25,776 nucleotides of DNA, taken from assembly GCA_038117225.1 (NCBI GenBank), contig JAYOFM010000046.1, forward strand, positions 1-25,776, given 5' to 3'. How positions within the stretch are numbered: position 1 is the first letter of the stretch; each line of letters opens with the position of its first letter. Below, one piece after another: positions 1-7,217 of the stretch. Source of the stretch: JAYOFM01 sp038117225 (GTDB lineage: Bacteria; Pseudomonadota; Alphaproteobacteria; Rhodospirillales; Casp-alpha2). The notes beneath the pieces were generated by a model. The model was not told where the DNA came from. It worked only from the letters and a program-made list of their open reading frames with translations, and searched no databases. Made by a program: the position numbers and the translations under genes.

Positions 1-98
1 CGCGCGGCGCCTACCTGATCATGGGAGGCTTATTACTCGGTGCGCTGGCGCTAACACCTTGGGCCGCCGCCGCCGCGTTGCGGCAGGCAATGGATTAG
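1..98 (+). CDS. ccmB: CcmB, haem exporter membrane subunit (3' end only)
   Basis: An open frame enters from the left edge and stops at TAG (96-98). The last 31 residues are a hydrophobic helix followed by a Pro-Trp-Ala-rich stretch and a short Leu-Arg tail, which is how CcmB proteins usually end. CcmB is the six-helix permease of the CcmAB ABC transporter, which powers release of haem-loaded CcmE from CcmC in the inner membrane. The identification rests on this short tail and on ccmC following 65 bp downstream, the usual ccmA-ccmB-ccmC order. The start and most of the gene lie outside the window, and ccmA is presumably just upstream. Confidence 0.8.
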   Translation, partial: RGAYLIMGGLLLGALALTPWAAAAALRQAMD

Positions 99-115
99 CA
101 GAAAGCCTGGCAAAA

Positions 116-144
116 GTGACTCAGGTCAGTTCCATCGCTATAAG
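116..144 (+). promoter_or_regulatory. Candidate sigma70 promoter for ccmC, with an overlapping palindrome
   Basis: GTGACT (116-121, 4/6 to the -35 consensus) and TATAAG (139-144, 5/6 to the -10 consensus) are separated by 17 bp, placing a start near 151, about 13 nt before the ccmC ATG. The -35 lies inside the palindrome GTGACTCAGGTCAG (116-129), which resembles a weak Fnr/FixK box (TTGAY-N4-RTCAA) with both outermost bases changed. It also closely matches the 14-mer at 6444-6457 upstream of ccmD. Regulation here is an inference. Confidence 0.4.
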
Positions 145-163
145 ACGCCGCTAGAACGGACAC

Positions 164-898
164 ATGACGATGCTGCACAAATTCGCCAACCCAACACGAT
201 TTCTTCGCCTCGCCGCCATTCTGCGGCCTTGGGCCGGTGGCATTGCCATTATCGCCATCGCTGCTGGACTCTATCTCGGCCTGTTCGCCTCGCCCGACGA
301 CTATCAGCAGGGCGGCAGCGTTCGAATCATGTACGTGCATGTGCCGGCGGCGTGGATGGCCTTGTTTTGCTATACCGCGATGGCCGTGGCGAGCGCCGTG
401 GCGTTGATTTGGAAGCACGCCGTCGCCGATGTGGCGGCCAAGGCGACGGCGCCCATCGGCGCCTGTTTTACCTTCTTGGCGCTGGTCACCGGATCACTCT
501 GGGGTAAGCCCATGTGGAACACGTGGTGGGTGTGGGATGCGCGCCTGACGTCGGTGCTGATCCTGTTCTTCCTTTATCTCGGATACATGGCGCTGCGGGG
601 CGCGTTTGATGATGCCGGACGCGGCGCCAAGGCAGCGGCGGTTCTGGCGCTGGTCGGCGCGGTCAATGTGCCGATCATCAAATTCTCCGTCGACTGGTGG
701 AACACATTGCACCAGCCGGCCAGCGTGTTGAAACTCGATGGACCGGCCATTCATCCGGATATGCTGTGGCCATTGCTGGCGATGGCCATCGGCTTCAAGG
801 CGCTTTACGTGTGGTTGCTGCTGGTCCGTATGCGCGGCGAGATGCTGGATATCCGCGTTCGCGCCATGAACCGGCTCGGTATGCAGGGGCCGACTTAG
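164..898 (+). CDS. ccmC: CcmC, haem-handling protein of cytochrome c maturation
   Basis: This 244-residue polytopic inner-membrane protein loads haem onto the periplasmic chaperone CcmE in system I cytochrome c biogenesis. The tryptophan-rich WWD haem-binding segment lies at about residues 113-130 (WGKPMWNTWWVWDARLTS). The two expected axial haem ligands are H59 (in YVHVPAAW) and H183 (in WWNTLHQP). The length is normal for CcmC. The start is either ATG 164 or ATG 170; a GGA at 158-160 is better spaced for the second. Its stop codon overlaps the stop of the convergent RND permease gene by 4 bp. ccmD, which normally follows ccmC, is not here but 5.7 kb away, beyond an opposite-strand block. 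Confidence 0.97.
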   Translation: MTMLHKFANPTRFLRLAAILRPWAGGIAIIAIAAGLYLGLFASPDDYQQGGSVRIMYVHVPAAWMALFCYTAMAVASAVALIWKHAVADVAAKATAPIGACFTFLALVTGSLWGKPMWNTWWVWDARLTSVLILFFLYLGYMALRGAFDDAGRGAKAAAVLALVGAVNVPIIKFSVDWWNTLHQPASVLKLDGPAIHPDMLWPLLAMAIGFKALYVWLLLVRMRGEMLDIRVRAMNRLGMQGPT

Positions 899-3800
899 TC
901 CAATTTCGCCAGACCCCAGTCATCCAGGATCGTATAGAAAGCCGGCACCACGAACAGCACCAGGACCGTCGACGCCATGAGCCCGAAGGCGAGACTGGTC
1001 ACCAACGGAATCAATACCTGCGCTTGCAAGCTGGTTTCGGATAGGATCGGCAGCAGGCCGACGATGGTCGTCAGCGAGGTCAATAGGATGGCGCGAAAGC
1101 GCGCGCGCGCGGCGCGCGGCGCGGCCTCGGCGACACTACGTGCTTCGCCATGGAAGTGCTTGATAAAGTTGACGAGCAGAATCGAATCGTTGACCACCAC
1201 GCCGGCCAGAGCGACGAAGCCAAGAATGCTCGGCATGGTGAAGTCCAACCCCATGACCAAATGGCCGCCAACGGCGCCGATGAAGGCGAACGGGATGATG
1301 ACCATCACCACGAGGGGCTCCACATAGCTCCTGAACTGAAAGCTGAGCAGCAGATAGATCCCGATCAGGCCCAGCAGGAACCCGCGGACCATGGATTTTT
1401 GTGTCGTCCCGGCTTCCTTCTCGGACCCCTCGAAGGATACGGTGATACCCGGAAAGCGTTCGGCCAGTGTCGGCAGGAATGCTGTCTTGGTTTCGGCCAG
1501 CACTTCGTTGGCGTTGGCGACGCGGGATTCCACGTCAGCTTGCACGGTCACAGTGCGTTGGCCGTCGACGCGGTTGATGCGCGAATATCCTCGATCCCGG
1601 GTCAAATCGGCGACCGCTGTCAGAGGCACCAGTTTTCCGTCAGCGGTGGCGATAACAAAATTATCCAAATCCGCCAGACTGTCGCGATCGGCGGCCCTGA
1701 AACGCACGTCGATCTCATAGGATTCACCGGCCCATTGAATTTCGCTTACCGTTGTGCCGTGCAGCGCGGCGCGCAACTGATCGGCGATGGCGCGGCCATC
1801 AAGCCCCAGCGTCGAGGCGCCGTCCTTCAGGCGCACGCGAACCTCCGGTTTGCCCGGCCGCAGATCGTCAGTGATGTTGTGCACGCCCTCGTACCGGCTA
1901 AGCCACGCCTGCAGCTCAGTCGATGCCTGTTTCAGTTGCGCTGGGTCGTGGCCGGAAAGTCGAATGTCGATGGCGATGCCACCGGGTCCCACAGTCGGCT
2001 CGGTAAATTTGACGAAGACCACGTCCGCTAGATCGCCTACTTCCTGGCGCCACTGTGCCATGACATCATCGATACGAACGTTCCGCGTTTCCGAATTCAA
2101 TAAGTCAGCGATGACGGTGGCCACGTGTGGTCCGGATTCATGGGCGTCGTCATTGCGGTTGAAGGCAACGGTGACGTTGCGGACCAGCTTTTGCCCGCCA
2201 AGTTGCTCAGGTGACAGGCTCGCGTCTACTCGCAGCAAGGCAGCCTGAATCTGGTCGACAGTCTGTTCCGTGCGCGCCAGCGGCGTTCCCTGCGGCAACA
2301 GCAGGCGGGCTTCGATGGTGTTGCCGTCTAGATCGGGGAAGGCGGCGAACTTGAGCGCGCCACCGGCGACCGCGCTCAGCGTCAACAGCAGGATGAGAAT
2401 CGCCGTGCCGACGGTGAGGTAACGCCAATTCACGGCGAACGAGGCGATAGGACCCACGGCGCGTTCCGATAGCCAGAAAACAATGGCATCGACACGGGTT
2501 TGTACCCATCCGGGCGAGTTGTCGTCATGTCCCAACGCGTGTTGTAGATGGTTGGGCAAGATTAGGAAGGCCTCGATCAACGAAACCACCAGCACCAGTA
2601 ACATGACGACCGGAACCACACGCAGCACCTGTCCGATGTCTCCTTCCAGAAATGCCAACGAGCCGAATACGCATGTGGTGGTCACGAACGAGGCGAAGAC
2701 GCTTGGCATAACCTGTCGCGTCCCATCGACGGCGGCATCGAAGGGTGACTTGCCGGCGGTTCGTTGGCTGGCGACGTTTTCCGCAATGACGATTGCGTCA
2801 TCCATCAACAGGCCGATGACAATCAGTAAACCGACCATGGTCAACATGTTGATGGAATAGCCGATGGCACTCATCGCTGCGATGGCGCCGAGAAACGACA
2901 TCGGCAAACCCATGGCGACCCAGAACGAATAGCGTAATCCAAAGAACAACCAAAGTGTCAGGAATACGAGGGCCAGGCCCTGGCCGCCATTGATCAGCAA
3001 GAGCTGTAAACGGTCGCGAACGATCGAGGAAATATCCTTGGTAACGACCATCTCAACGCCGGGCGGTGCCGTCGCACGGGCCGCCACCAGGAAAGCCTCG
3101 ACCCGATCGATGACGTCCAGCGTATCCTCGTTCTCTGTCTTGGTAATATCGAGCACGGCCGCCGGTCGACCGTTCAACAGGACCTTCTCCTCGTCCAGAT
3201 CGAAGCGATCGGTAATCGTGGAAATGTCGCCAAGGCGAATCTGGCCGCCACCGGGACTTGATACCACCACCAAATCACGGAACGCGTCGACCCGCTTTCG
3301 TTCGTCAGCGAAGCGAACCAGCAATTCGCCGTCGAACGCTTGAATGCTGCCAGACGGCAAATCGACGCTTTGGCGCTGAACGGCTTCCGCGATGTCCGCA
3401 ACACCAAGACCGAACTGGCGCAATGTTGCATCGCCGAGTTCGATGCGCAGCTGATGGTCGGAGAAGCCCTTGATTTCGACTTTGGGTATGCCGCCCCAGC
3501 GTAGCATACGGTCCTTGAGTTCCTCGGCCAGAGCTTTGAGGTCGGGTTTCGACGACGGGCCGATGACCGCGATTGAGGCAACGAAATCGGTGCGCCCGAG
3601 CTGGCGGATCACCGGTTTCTCGGCGAGATCGGGGAAATCATCGATTGCCTCGACCTCGGTTCGCACGTCGGCGGTGAAGCGATCAAACTCGGCCCCTTCG
3701 CGGAGTTCGGCGACGGCGATGGCGACGCCTTCGCGCGCCTCGCAGGTGATTTCGTTGAGGTTGGTGACGGCGTCGACGGCATCCTCGATACGCTCGCAGA

Positions 3801-3981
3801 TGCCTTCCTCTATATCCTCTGGGCGGGCGCCCGGGTAAACCACACGCACCTCGACCTTGCGCGGCTCGATGCGGGGAAAGGTTTCGCGCTGCAGGGTCGG
3901 CCAGGCCGCGAGTCCGGCCACCATGAAGCCGATCATCAGCAGATTGGCGAGAGTCGGGTGGCCGGCAAAGTAACGAATCAA
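895..3981 (-). CDS. RND-family efflux transporter permease subunit (AcrB/HAE type)
   Basis: This 1028-residue protein is the length expected of an inner-membrane RND pump that works with a periplasmic adaptor and an outer-membrane channel. The first helix is followed by a Gln-Arg-Glu-Thr-Phe-Pro segment typical of the family. A group of helices lies at about residues 330-480 and carries the TM4 proton-relay pair D394/D395 (GLLMDDAIVIAENV). A second porter half and further helices end near residue 1020. The position of AcrB Lys940 is occupied by N931/D932 (GVVVNDSILL), as in RND subgroups other than AcrB itself. The TTG start (3979-3981) overlaps the adaptor's TGA stop as TTGA, so the two genes are probably translationally coupled. 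The substrate cannot be told from sequence, and no TolC-like gene is present in the window. Confidence 0.93.
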   Translation of the reverse strand: MIRYFAGHPTLANLLMIGFMVAGLAAWPTLQRETFPRIEPRKVEVRVVYPGARPEDIEEGICERIEDAVDAVTNLNEITCEAREGVAIAVAELREGAEFDRFTADVRTEVEAIDDFPDLAEKPVIRQLGRTDFVASIAVIGPSSKPDLKALAEELKDRMLRWGGIPKVEIKGFSDHQLRIELGDATLRQFGLGVADIAEAVQRQSVDLPSGSIQAFDGELLVRFADERKRVDAFRDLVVVSSPGGGQIRLGDISTITDRFDLDEEKVLLNGRPAAVLDITKTENEDTLDVIDRVEAFLVAARATAPPGVEMVVTKDISSIVRDRLQLLLINGGQGLALVFLTLWLFFGLRYSFWVAMGLPMSFLGAIAAMSAIGYSINMLTMVGLLIVIGLLMDDAIVIAENVASQRTAGKSPFDAAVDGTRQVMPSVFASFVTTTCVFGSLAFLEGDIGQVLRVVPVVMLLVLVVSLIEAFLILPNHLQHALGHDDNSPGWVQTRVDAIVFWLSERAVGPIASFAVNWRYLTVGTAILILLLTLSAVAGGALKFAAFPDLDGNTIEARLLLPQGTPLARTEQTVDQIQAALLRVDASLSPEQLGGQKLVRNVTVAFNRNDDAHESGPHVATVIADLLNSETRNVRIDDVMAQWRQEVGDLADVVFVKFTEPTVGPGGIAIDIRLSGHDPAQLKQASTELQAWLSRYEGVHNITDDLRPGKPEVRVRLKDGASTLGLDGRAIADQLRAALHGTTVSEIQWAGESYEIDVRFRAADRDSLADLDNFVIATADGKLVPLTAVADLTRDRGYSRINRVDGQRTVTVQADVESRVANANEVLAETKTAFLPTLAERFPGITVSFEGSEKEAGTTQKSMVRGFLLGLIGIYLLLSFQFRSYVEPLVVMVIIPFAFIGAVGGHLVMGLDFTMPSILGFVALAGVVVNDSILLVNFIKHFHGEARSVAEAAPRAARARFRAILLTSLTTIVGLLPILSETSLQAQVLIPLVTSLAFGLMASTVLVLFVVPAFYTILDDWGLAKLD

Positions 3982-5174
3982 AGGCGCGGTCCCTCGTGTG
4001 CGGCCGCCCGTCGGATGGTTTCCATCAGTTTGGTGTCAGGGGTTGTGTTGAGCAGCATGCCCGGAATGGCGGGGCTCACATCCGATACCACGACCCGCTC
4101 GCCGGGTTTCAGACCCTCGGAGATGCTCACAAGATCACCCTGGCGCAGCGTGACGGTGACCGGTCGAATTTCTAGCCGGTTCTCGTTGTTGGCGATCAAT
4201 AGGGTGCCATCACCGAGCGCCGACCGGGGCACGACAAGCTGATCCGATTGCGCCCGCGCGCGCAGTTCAACCTCGACGAACAGCCCCTTGGCGAGGGGCG
4301 GCTTGCGGCCGGGAACGGCCTGGGTGTATGGACCATCGACAGCGGCGATGATGCCGAGCGTGCGGGTCTTGGGGTCGATTGTGTCGCTGATACGGGCAAA
4401 ACGGGCCGGCCACTCGACCCCCTGTCCCCCGTCATTGAGCCGAACGGTGACGGCAAAACCCATGCGTTTTACCAGGTCTGGAATGGTGCCGGCGTTGATA
4501 CCGGGACTCATCCCTTGGGGTACAATGCCGCCGATGACCGCGCCCGCCATGTTGCGGAACTGGACGATCGGCATCTGCGCCTCAACCTCGGCCACGGCGA
4601 CTCCGTCTGCGGTGGCCAGCGATTGACCGACCTGAGCGTACCGGCCCACTTCCACGTCGACCGCGGCGACACGCACGTCGAAGGGTAGGCGGATGCCGGT
4701 GCGGATAAGGTTCAGCTTGGCCGACTCGAACGCGGCCTTAAATACCGCCAGTTGTTCAGTTTCGACGGTTCGCTGCGTCGGCAGCAAACGCAAGTTGTTC
4801 TCAAGAGTTTGTACTTCCTTGCGCTGGTCAAGGGTGTCACGCATGGCTTGGTCAAAAGCCGTCTGTGACACCGTTCCGCGTTTGAGTAGGGCGCGCTGGC
4901 GTTCCAACTCGGTTACCTGCAATTCCAGGCGACGCTTCTCGATGGCCAGAATTTGGCGGGTATTCTTTTCGCTGACGGCGATTTCCGTGATGCGTGCCTC
5001 ATTCGCCCGCAGATCGGCTTCCGCCTTGGCGATGGCAAGTTCGTAGTCGGCCGTCGAGATTCGGATAATTTCGGTACCGGCCTTTAATAAGGCGCCTTTT
5101 TTGAGGTCCGGATGGACGTATTCGACCTCGCCCGCGACCTGTGCCGTCGCCACCCAATCTTTCGCCGGCACCAC
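3978..5174 (-). CDS. RND periplasmic adaptor (HlyD/MFP family), N-terminus cut off by an in-frame stop
   Basis: The uninterrupted frame, from a GTG at 5174, gives 398 residues of a membrane-fusion adaptor. It contains a lipoyl half-motif (around VAGEVEYVHPDLKKG), an alpha-hairpin coiled coil at about residues 50-130, the second lipoyl half, and beta-barrel and membrane-proximal domains towards the C-terminus. Adaptors of this type bridge the RND permease and an outer-membrane channel. The signal anchor expected at the N-terminus is missing from this frame but is encoded just upstream in the same frame, beyond a TGA at 5184-5186. If translation starts at the GTG, the product would lack any export signal and probably would not function. 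The gene may be a recent pseudogene, or the TGA may be a sequence error. Its stop overlaps the RND permease start. Confidence 0.8.
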   Translation of the reverse strand: MVPAKDWVATAQVAGEVEYVHPDLKKGALLKAGTEIIRISTADYELAIAKAEADLRANEARITEIAVSEKNTRQILAIEKRRLELQVTELERQRALLKRGTVSQTAFDQAMRDTLDQRKEVQTLENNLRLLPTQRTVETEQLAVFKAAFESAKLNLIRTGIRLPFDVRVAAVDVEVGRYAQVGQSLATADGVAVAEVEAQMPIVQFRNMAGAVIGGIVPQGMSPGINAGTIPDLVKRMGFAVTVRLNDGGQGVEWPARFARISDTIDPKTRTLGIIAAVDGPYTQAVPGRKPPLAKGLFVEVELRARAQSDQLVVPRSALGDGTLLIANNENRLEIRPVTVTLRQGDLVSISEGLKPGERVVVSDVSPAIPGMLLNTTPDTKLMETIRRAAAHEGPRL

Positions 5175-5183
5175 AGAACCGGA

Positions 5184-5351
5184 TCAGGTGATCCGCGGCA
5201 CAAAGGCCATGGGCTCGACGGTGATGGTGCGTACGTGACGGGCCTGTTCGGTGGGCGTGGCTGTTTGGGGCGCGGATTTCTGTGCCACGACGTATGCGAG
5301 AATCGCAATACCGAGAAGGACAGGCGGAAAGAACAGTAGCTTGCGGGTCAA
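5184..5351 (-). pseudogene. N-terminal signal-anchor segment of the RND adaptor, ending in an in-frame TGA
   Basis: Reading from a TTG at 5349-5351 gives a start LTRKLL, a hydrophobic anchor (FFPPVLLGIAILAYVVA), a linker, and then VEPMAFVPRIT before TGA at codon 56 (5184-5186). Immediately after the stop the same frame continues SGSVVPAKDWVATAQV, which aligns with the usual adaptor pattern (PRxxGxGxVxPaxxxxaxaqV) with Gly expected at the stop position. A single GGA-to-TGA change would explain it. There is no ATG start in this frame; ATT and TTG are the only likely starters. Full-length, the gene would span 3978-5351 (457 codons before its own stop). Confidence 0.7.
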
Positions 5352-5466
5352 GTTTTGGGTTCCAAGTTCGATAATGTATGATCAAGGAACGGTCGACCAA
5401 GCCATCGTCGATCGCGTCAGGCCGGCGCCGTGAGCGTCAAATGACCAGTACTTCATCCAGGATTGG

Positions 5467-5485
5467 CCGGCAATAGCCGTGCCGG
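5467..5485 (-). terminator. Hairpin just after the fnr-type gene; weak terminator candidate
   Basis: CCGGCA and TGCCGG form a 6-bp stem with a 7-nt loop directly downstream of the regulator's stop codon (5487-5489). No U-run follows on the minus strand, so it may only attenuate transcription or stabilise the mRNA before the adaptor gene. The rest of the 135-bp gap to the adaptor shows no clear promoter. Confidence 0.25.
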
Positions 5486-5486
5486 T

Positions 5487-6224
5487 TTAGTCCGCGAACG
5501 GCACCCACGCGCGCAGGTCGTGTAGGCTACTGATGATGCCGCTGCTCGGTTTTGGCAGTTCCAGCAATCCTTCCTTCTTCATGCGGGTCAGATTGCGGCT
5601 AACGGTTTCCACGTTGAGTCCGAGATGATCGGCGATGTCCTCGCGGGTCATCGGCAGGCGGAAGGTGATGGCGCCGTCGCTTCTTTCGCGTCCGGTGCGC
5701 GTCGACAGTTCCAATAGAAAAGTAGCAAGCCGTTCCATTGCAGTCAGTCGGCCGACCACGGCGGTATGGCGTGCAAGACTCTGGGCCTCCGAGGTGGCGA
5801 TCAGCAACTGGCGCTCGCGTACCTTGGGGTGGCGCTGGCCCACGTCTTCGATGGCCTCGCGGGGAATCCGACACAGAATGCATGGCGTGACCGCGATGGT
5901 ACGGCAAATTTCGCTGATGCCATTGACGACACCGGGCTGCAGAACGTCGCCAGCGTAGCGAAAGCGGGTGATTTGGCGACGGTCGGCATCCAATTGAATC
6001 TCGGCTCGGGCGATTCCCGAAACGATCACAAGAACTTCGCCACGCGTGCTCAGCGGAATTTCGGTGCCGGCGTCGATGACCGCCGAGCGTGCCCACAGGC
6101 TCAATTCGCGGGCCGCTATGGAAGGCAGACCGCGACAAACCATGCACGGATCTGCTGGACATGTATCGCATTGGCTCGCAAGCGATCCGTCGCGTCTAAT
6201 TTCGGTGCTGCCTTGGAGGTTCAT
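5487..6224 (-). CDS. Crp/Fnr-family regulator with a probable oxygen-sensing Fe-S cluster
   Basis: A 245-residue transcription factor of usual Fnr length. Four N-terminal cysteines (C19, C22, C27, C30; pattern CX2CX4CX2C) and a later C118 in ILCRIP, matching Fnr Cys122, could bind a [4Fe-4S] cluster that senses oxygen. A cyclic-nucleotide-binding-type beta barrel spans about 45-130 and is followed by a dimer helix. The helix-turn-helix at about 193-215 reads ETVSR with E206, S209 and R210, the residues Fnr uses to read TTGAT half-sites. ATG 6224 is chosen because it follows GGAAGGGCG at good spacing; an extended frame to 6356 adds a low-quality N-terminus. Neighbours are the RND pair downstream and the ccmD operon divergently upstream. 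It probably acts on the two palindromes at 6313 and 6444, but this is inferred. Confidence 0.88.
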   Translation of the reverse strand: MNLQGSTEIRRDGSLASQCDTCPADPCMVCRGLPSIAARELSLWARSAVIDAGTEIPLSTRGEVLVIVSGIARAEIQLDADRRQITRFRYAGDVLQPGVVNGISEICRTIAVTPCILCRIPREAIEDVGQRHPKVRERQLLIATSEAQSLARHTAVVGRLTAMERLATFLLELSTRTGRERSDGAITFRLPMTREDIADHLGLNVETVSRNLTRMKKEGLLELPKPSSGIISSLHDLRAWVPFAD

Positions 6225-6312
6225 AGTCGCCCTTCCCCCATGTCGTACCCCATTTCGTGCGCTGTCTTGTGTTGCATTGGGACAGAAAAACACGTTTTGG
6301 AATACCCGCACA

Positions 6313-6326
6313 TTGATCCAGGTCAA
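6313..6326. promoter_or_regulatory. Fnr/FixK-type binding site (box 1)
   Basis: TTGATCCAGGTCAA fully matches the relaxed alphaproteobacterial Fnr/FixK consensus TTGAY-N4-RTCAA. Its centre lies about 95 bp upstream of the regulator's ATG and about 260 bp upstream of ccmD. It most simply serves autoregulation of the fnr-type gene, but I find no convincing -10 at the class II distance in either direction. Confidence 0.6.
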
Positions 6327-6443
6327 TGGCCGAGATCGAGCCAAAATGGACTTCACATGTGCGTCGTCGATCCGAATAACTGTTACGATTATCAGGAAAT
6401 TTTTGACGGCAACGTCGAATGGCGCCGTTTCACCACAACGGAA

Positions 6444-6483
6444 TTGACTTAGGTCAGGGCCAGATTTGGTTCTACCCTATATT
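6444..6483 (+). promoter_or_regulatory. Class II Fnr/FixK-type promoter for the ccmDEFGHI operon (box 2 plus -10)
   Basis: TTGACTTAGGTCAG (6444-6457) differs from TTGAY-N4-RTCAA only at the last base. TATATT (6478-6483) is 5/6 to the -10 consensus and predicts a start near 6490. The palindrome centre (6450.5) is then about 40 bp upstream of that start, the geometry of class II Fnr-activated promoters. There is no good -35 hexamer 17 bp before the -10, as expected for an activator-dependent promoter. Confidence 0.55.
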
Positions 6484-6579
6484 CATCACGTTGCGACCCA
6501 TGGATTGAAGCCCTATCTGTATGTGGTCGACGTGCGAACAGAGACCCAAGAGCAGGGTGCCACGACCATTGGAGAACCG

Positions 6580-6762
6580 ATGCCGGACTTTTTTGAATTA
6601 GGAAAATACGCGGGCTTCATCTGGGCCAGCTATGGCATCGTCGCTATCGTCTTGGCCGCGCTCGCGGTGGCAAGCTGGCGCTTCATGAAAGCTGCGGAAC
6701 GCCGTCTCGATACGGTCGAGACGGCGGGGCGTAAGGTAACGAACGATGGGACCAAAGCGTGA
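6580..6762 (+). CDS. ccmD: CcmD, small membrane protein of the haem exporter
   Basis: This 60-residue protein has one transmembrane helix (about residues 17-34, after FELGKYAGFIWASYG) and a charged cytoplasmic tail. The Gly-x-Tyr/Phe-x-x-Phe-I/V-W-x-S/A-Tyr-G/A pattern is the CcmD signature. CcmD helps release haem-CcmE from the CcmABC complex. The start ATG 6580 follows GGAG (6571-6574) at ideal spacing. It is the first gene of the downstream ccm operon and overlaps ccmE by 4 bp (GTGA). Its separation from ccmC is unusual for a subunit of the same complex. Confidence 0.9.
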   Translation: MPDFFELGKYAGFIWASYGIVAIVLAALAVASWRFMKAAERRLDTVETAGRKVTNDGTKA

Positions 6763-7217
6763 AGCGCAAGCACAAACGCCTGACTTTCGTCGCTGTCGCC
6801 ATGGTATTGCTCGCCGGTGCCGTCGGCTTGATGTTGTTGGCATTCGAGGAAAATATCGTCTTTTTCTATAGTCCCACCGACATGGTGGAACAGAAGCCGG
6901 GGCCCGAGCGTCGGCTACGCCTCGGCGGACTGGTGGAGAACGGCAGTGTCGAAAAGGCCGGTGACGCGGTAACGAAATTTCGCATCACCGACACGGTTCA
7001 AAACATTCCGGTATCATTCAAGGGTATCCTGCCCGATCTGTTCCGCGAGGGGCAGGGGGTGGTGGTTCAAGGTCACCTGATCGACGGTCTTTTCCGTGCC
7101 GACGAGGTGCTGGCCAAACATGATGAAAATTACATGCCGCCGGAGGTCGCCGATGCGCTAAAGAAATCGGGCCAATGGAAGGCAAACGGCGAGGCACAGG
7201 AGAAGAGGCCCCAATGA
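6759..7217 (+). CDS. ccmE: CcmE, periplasmic haem chaperone
   Basis: CcmE carries haem covalently from CcmC to the CcmF/H/I ligase. The 152-residue protein has an N-terminal signal anchor (about residues 8-29), an OB-fold beta barrel, and the haem-binding motif HDENYMPPEV, with H121 forming the covalent bond and Y125 as the likely axial ligand. The length is normal. The start is GTG 6759, overlapping the ccmD stop. Its stop overlaps the ccmF ATG as ATGA, so translation is coupled at both ends. Confidence 0.96.
   Translation: MKRKHKRLTFVAVAMVLLAGAVGLMLLAFEENIVFFYSPTDMVEQKPGPERRLRLGGLVENGSVEKAGDAVTKFRITDTVQNIPVSFKGILPDLFREGQGVVVQGHLIDGLFRADEVLAKHDENYMPPEVADALKKSGQWKANGEAQEKRPQ

Larger units (their letters stand above)
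6225..6579. promoter_or_regulatory. 355-bp divergent regulatory region between the fnr-type gene and ccmD
   Basis: No gene is supported in this stretch. It contains two Fnr/FixK-like palindromes, a TATATT -10 element facing ccmD, and a TACGAT-like element near 6384 without a good -35. A frame opening at 6466 merely extends ccmD upstream and has no conserved content. AT content is higher than in the flanking genes, as expected of a regulatory region. Confidence 0.6.

Noticed and set aside
1090..1130. Alternating GC-rich tract (GCGCGCGC...) within the RND gene
   Set aside because: It encodes an Ala/Arg-rich loop at the normal place between transmembrane helices and is explained by codon bias.
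1150..2031. 293-codon plus-strand frame opposite the RND permease gene
   Set aside because: It is antisense to well-conserved RND coding sequence, its product has no recognisable domain, and such long shadow frames are expected at this GC content.
5184..5186. Selenocysteine or reassigned TGA in the adaptor
   Set aside because: The position expects glycine and is not a redox site, no selenium genes are seen, and TGA terminates several neighbouring genes. I could not fold the downstream RNA, so this is unlikely rather than excluded.
6466..6579. Upstream extension of ccmD from 6466
   Set aside because: It would overlap the predicted -10 element and start site; the CcmD signature and a good Shine-Dalgarno start at 6580.
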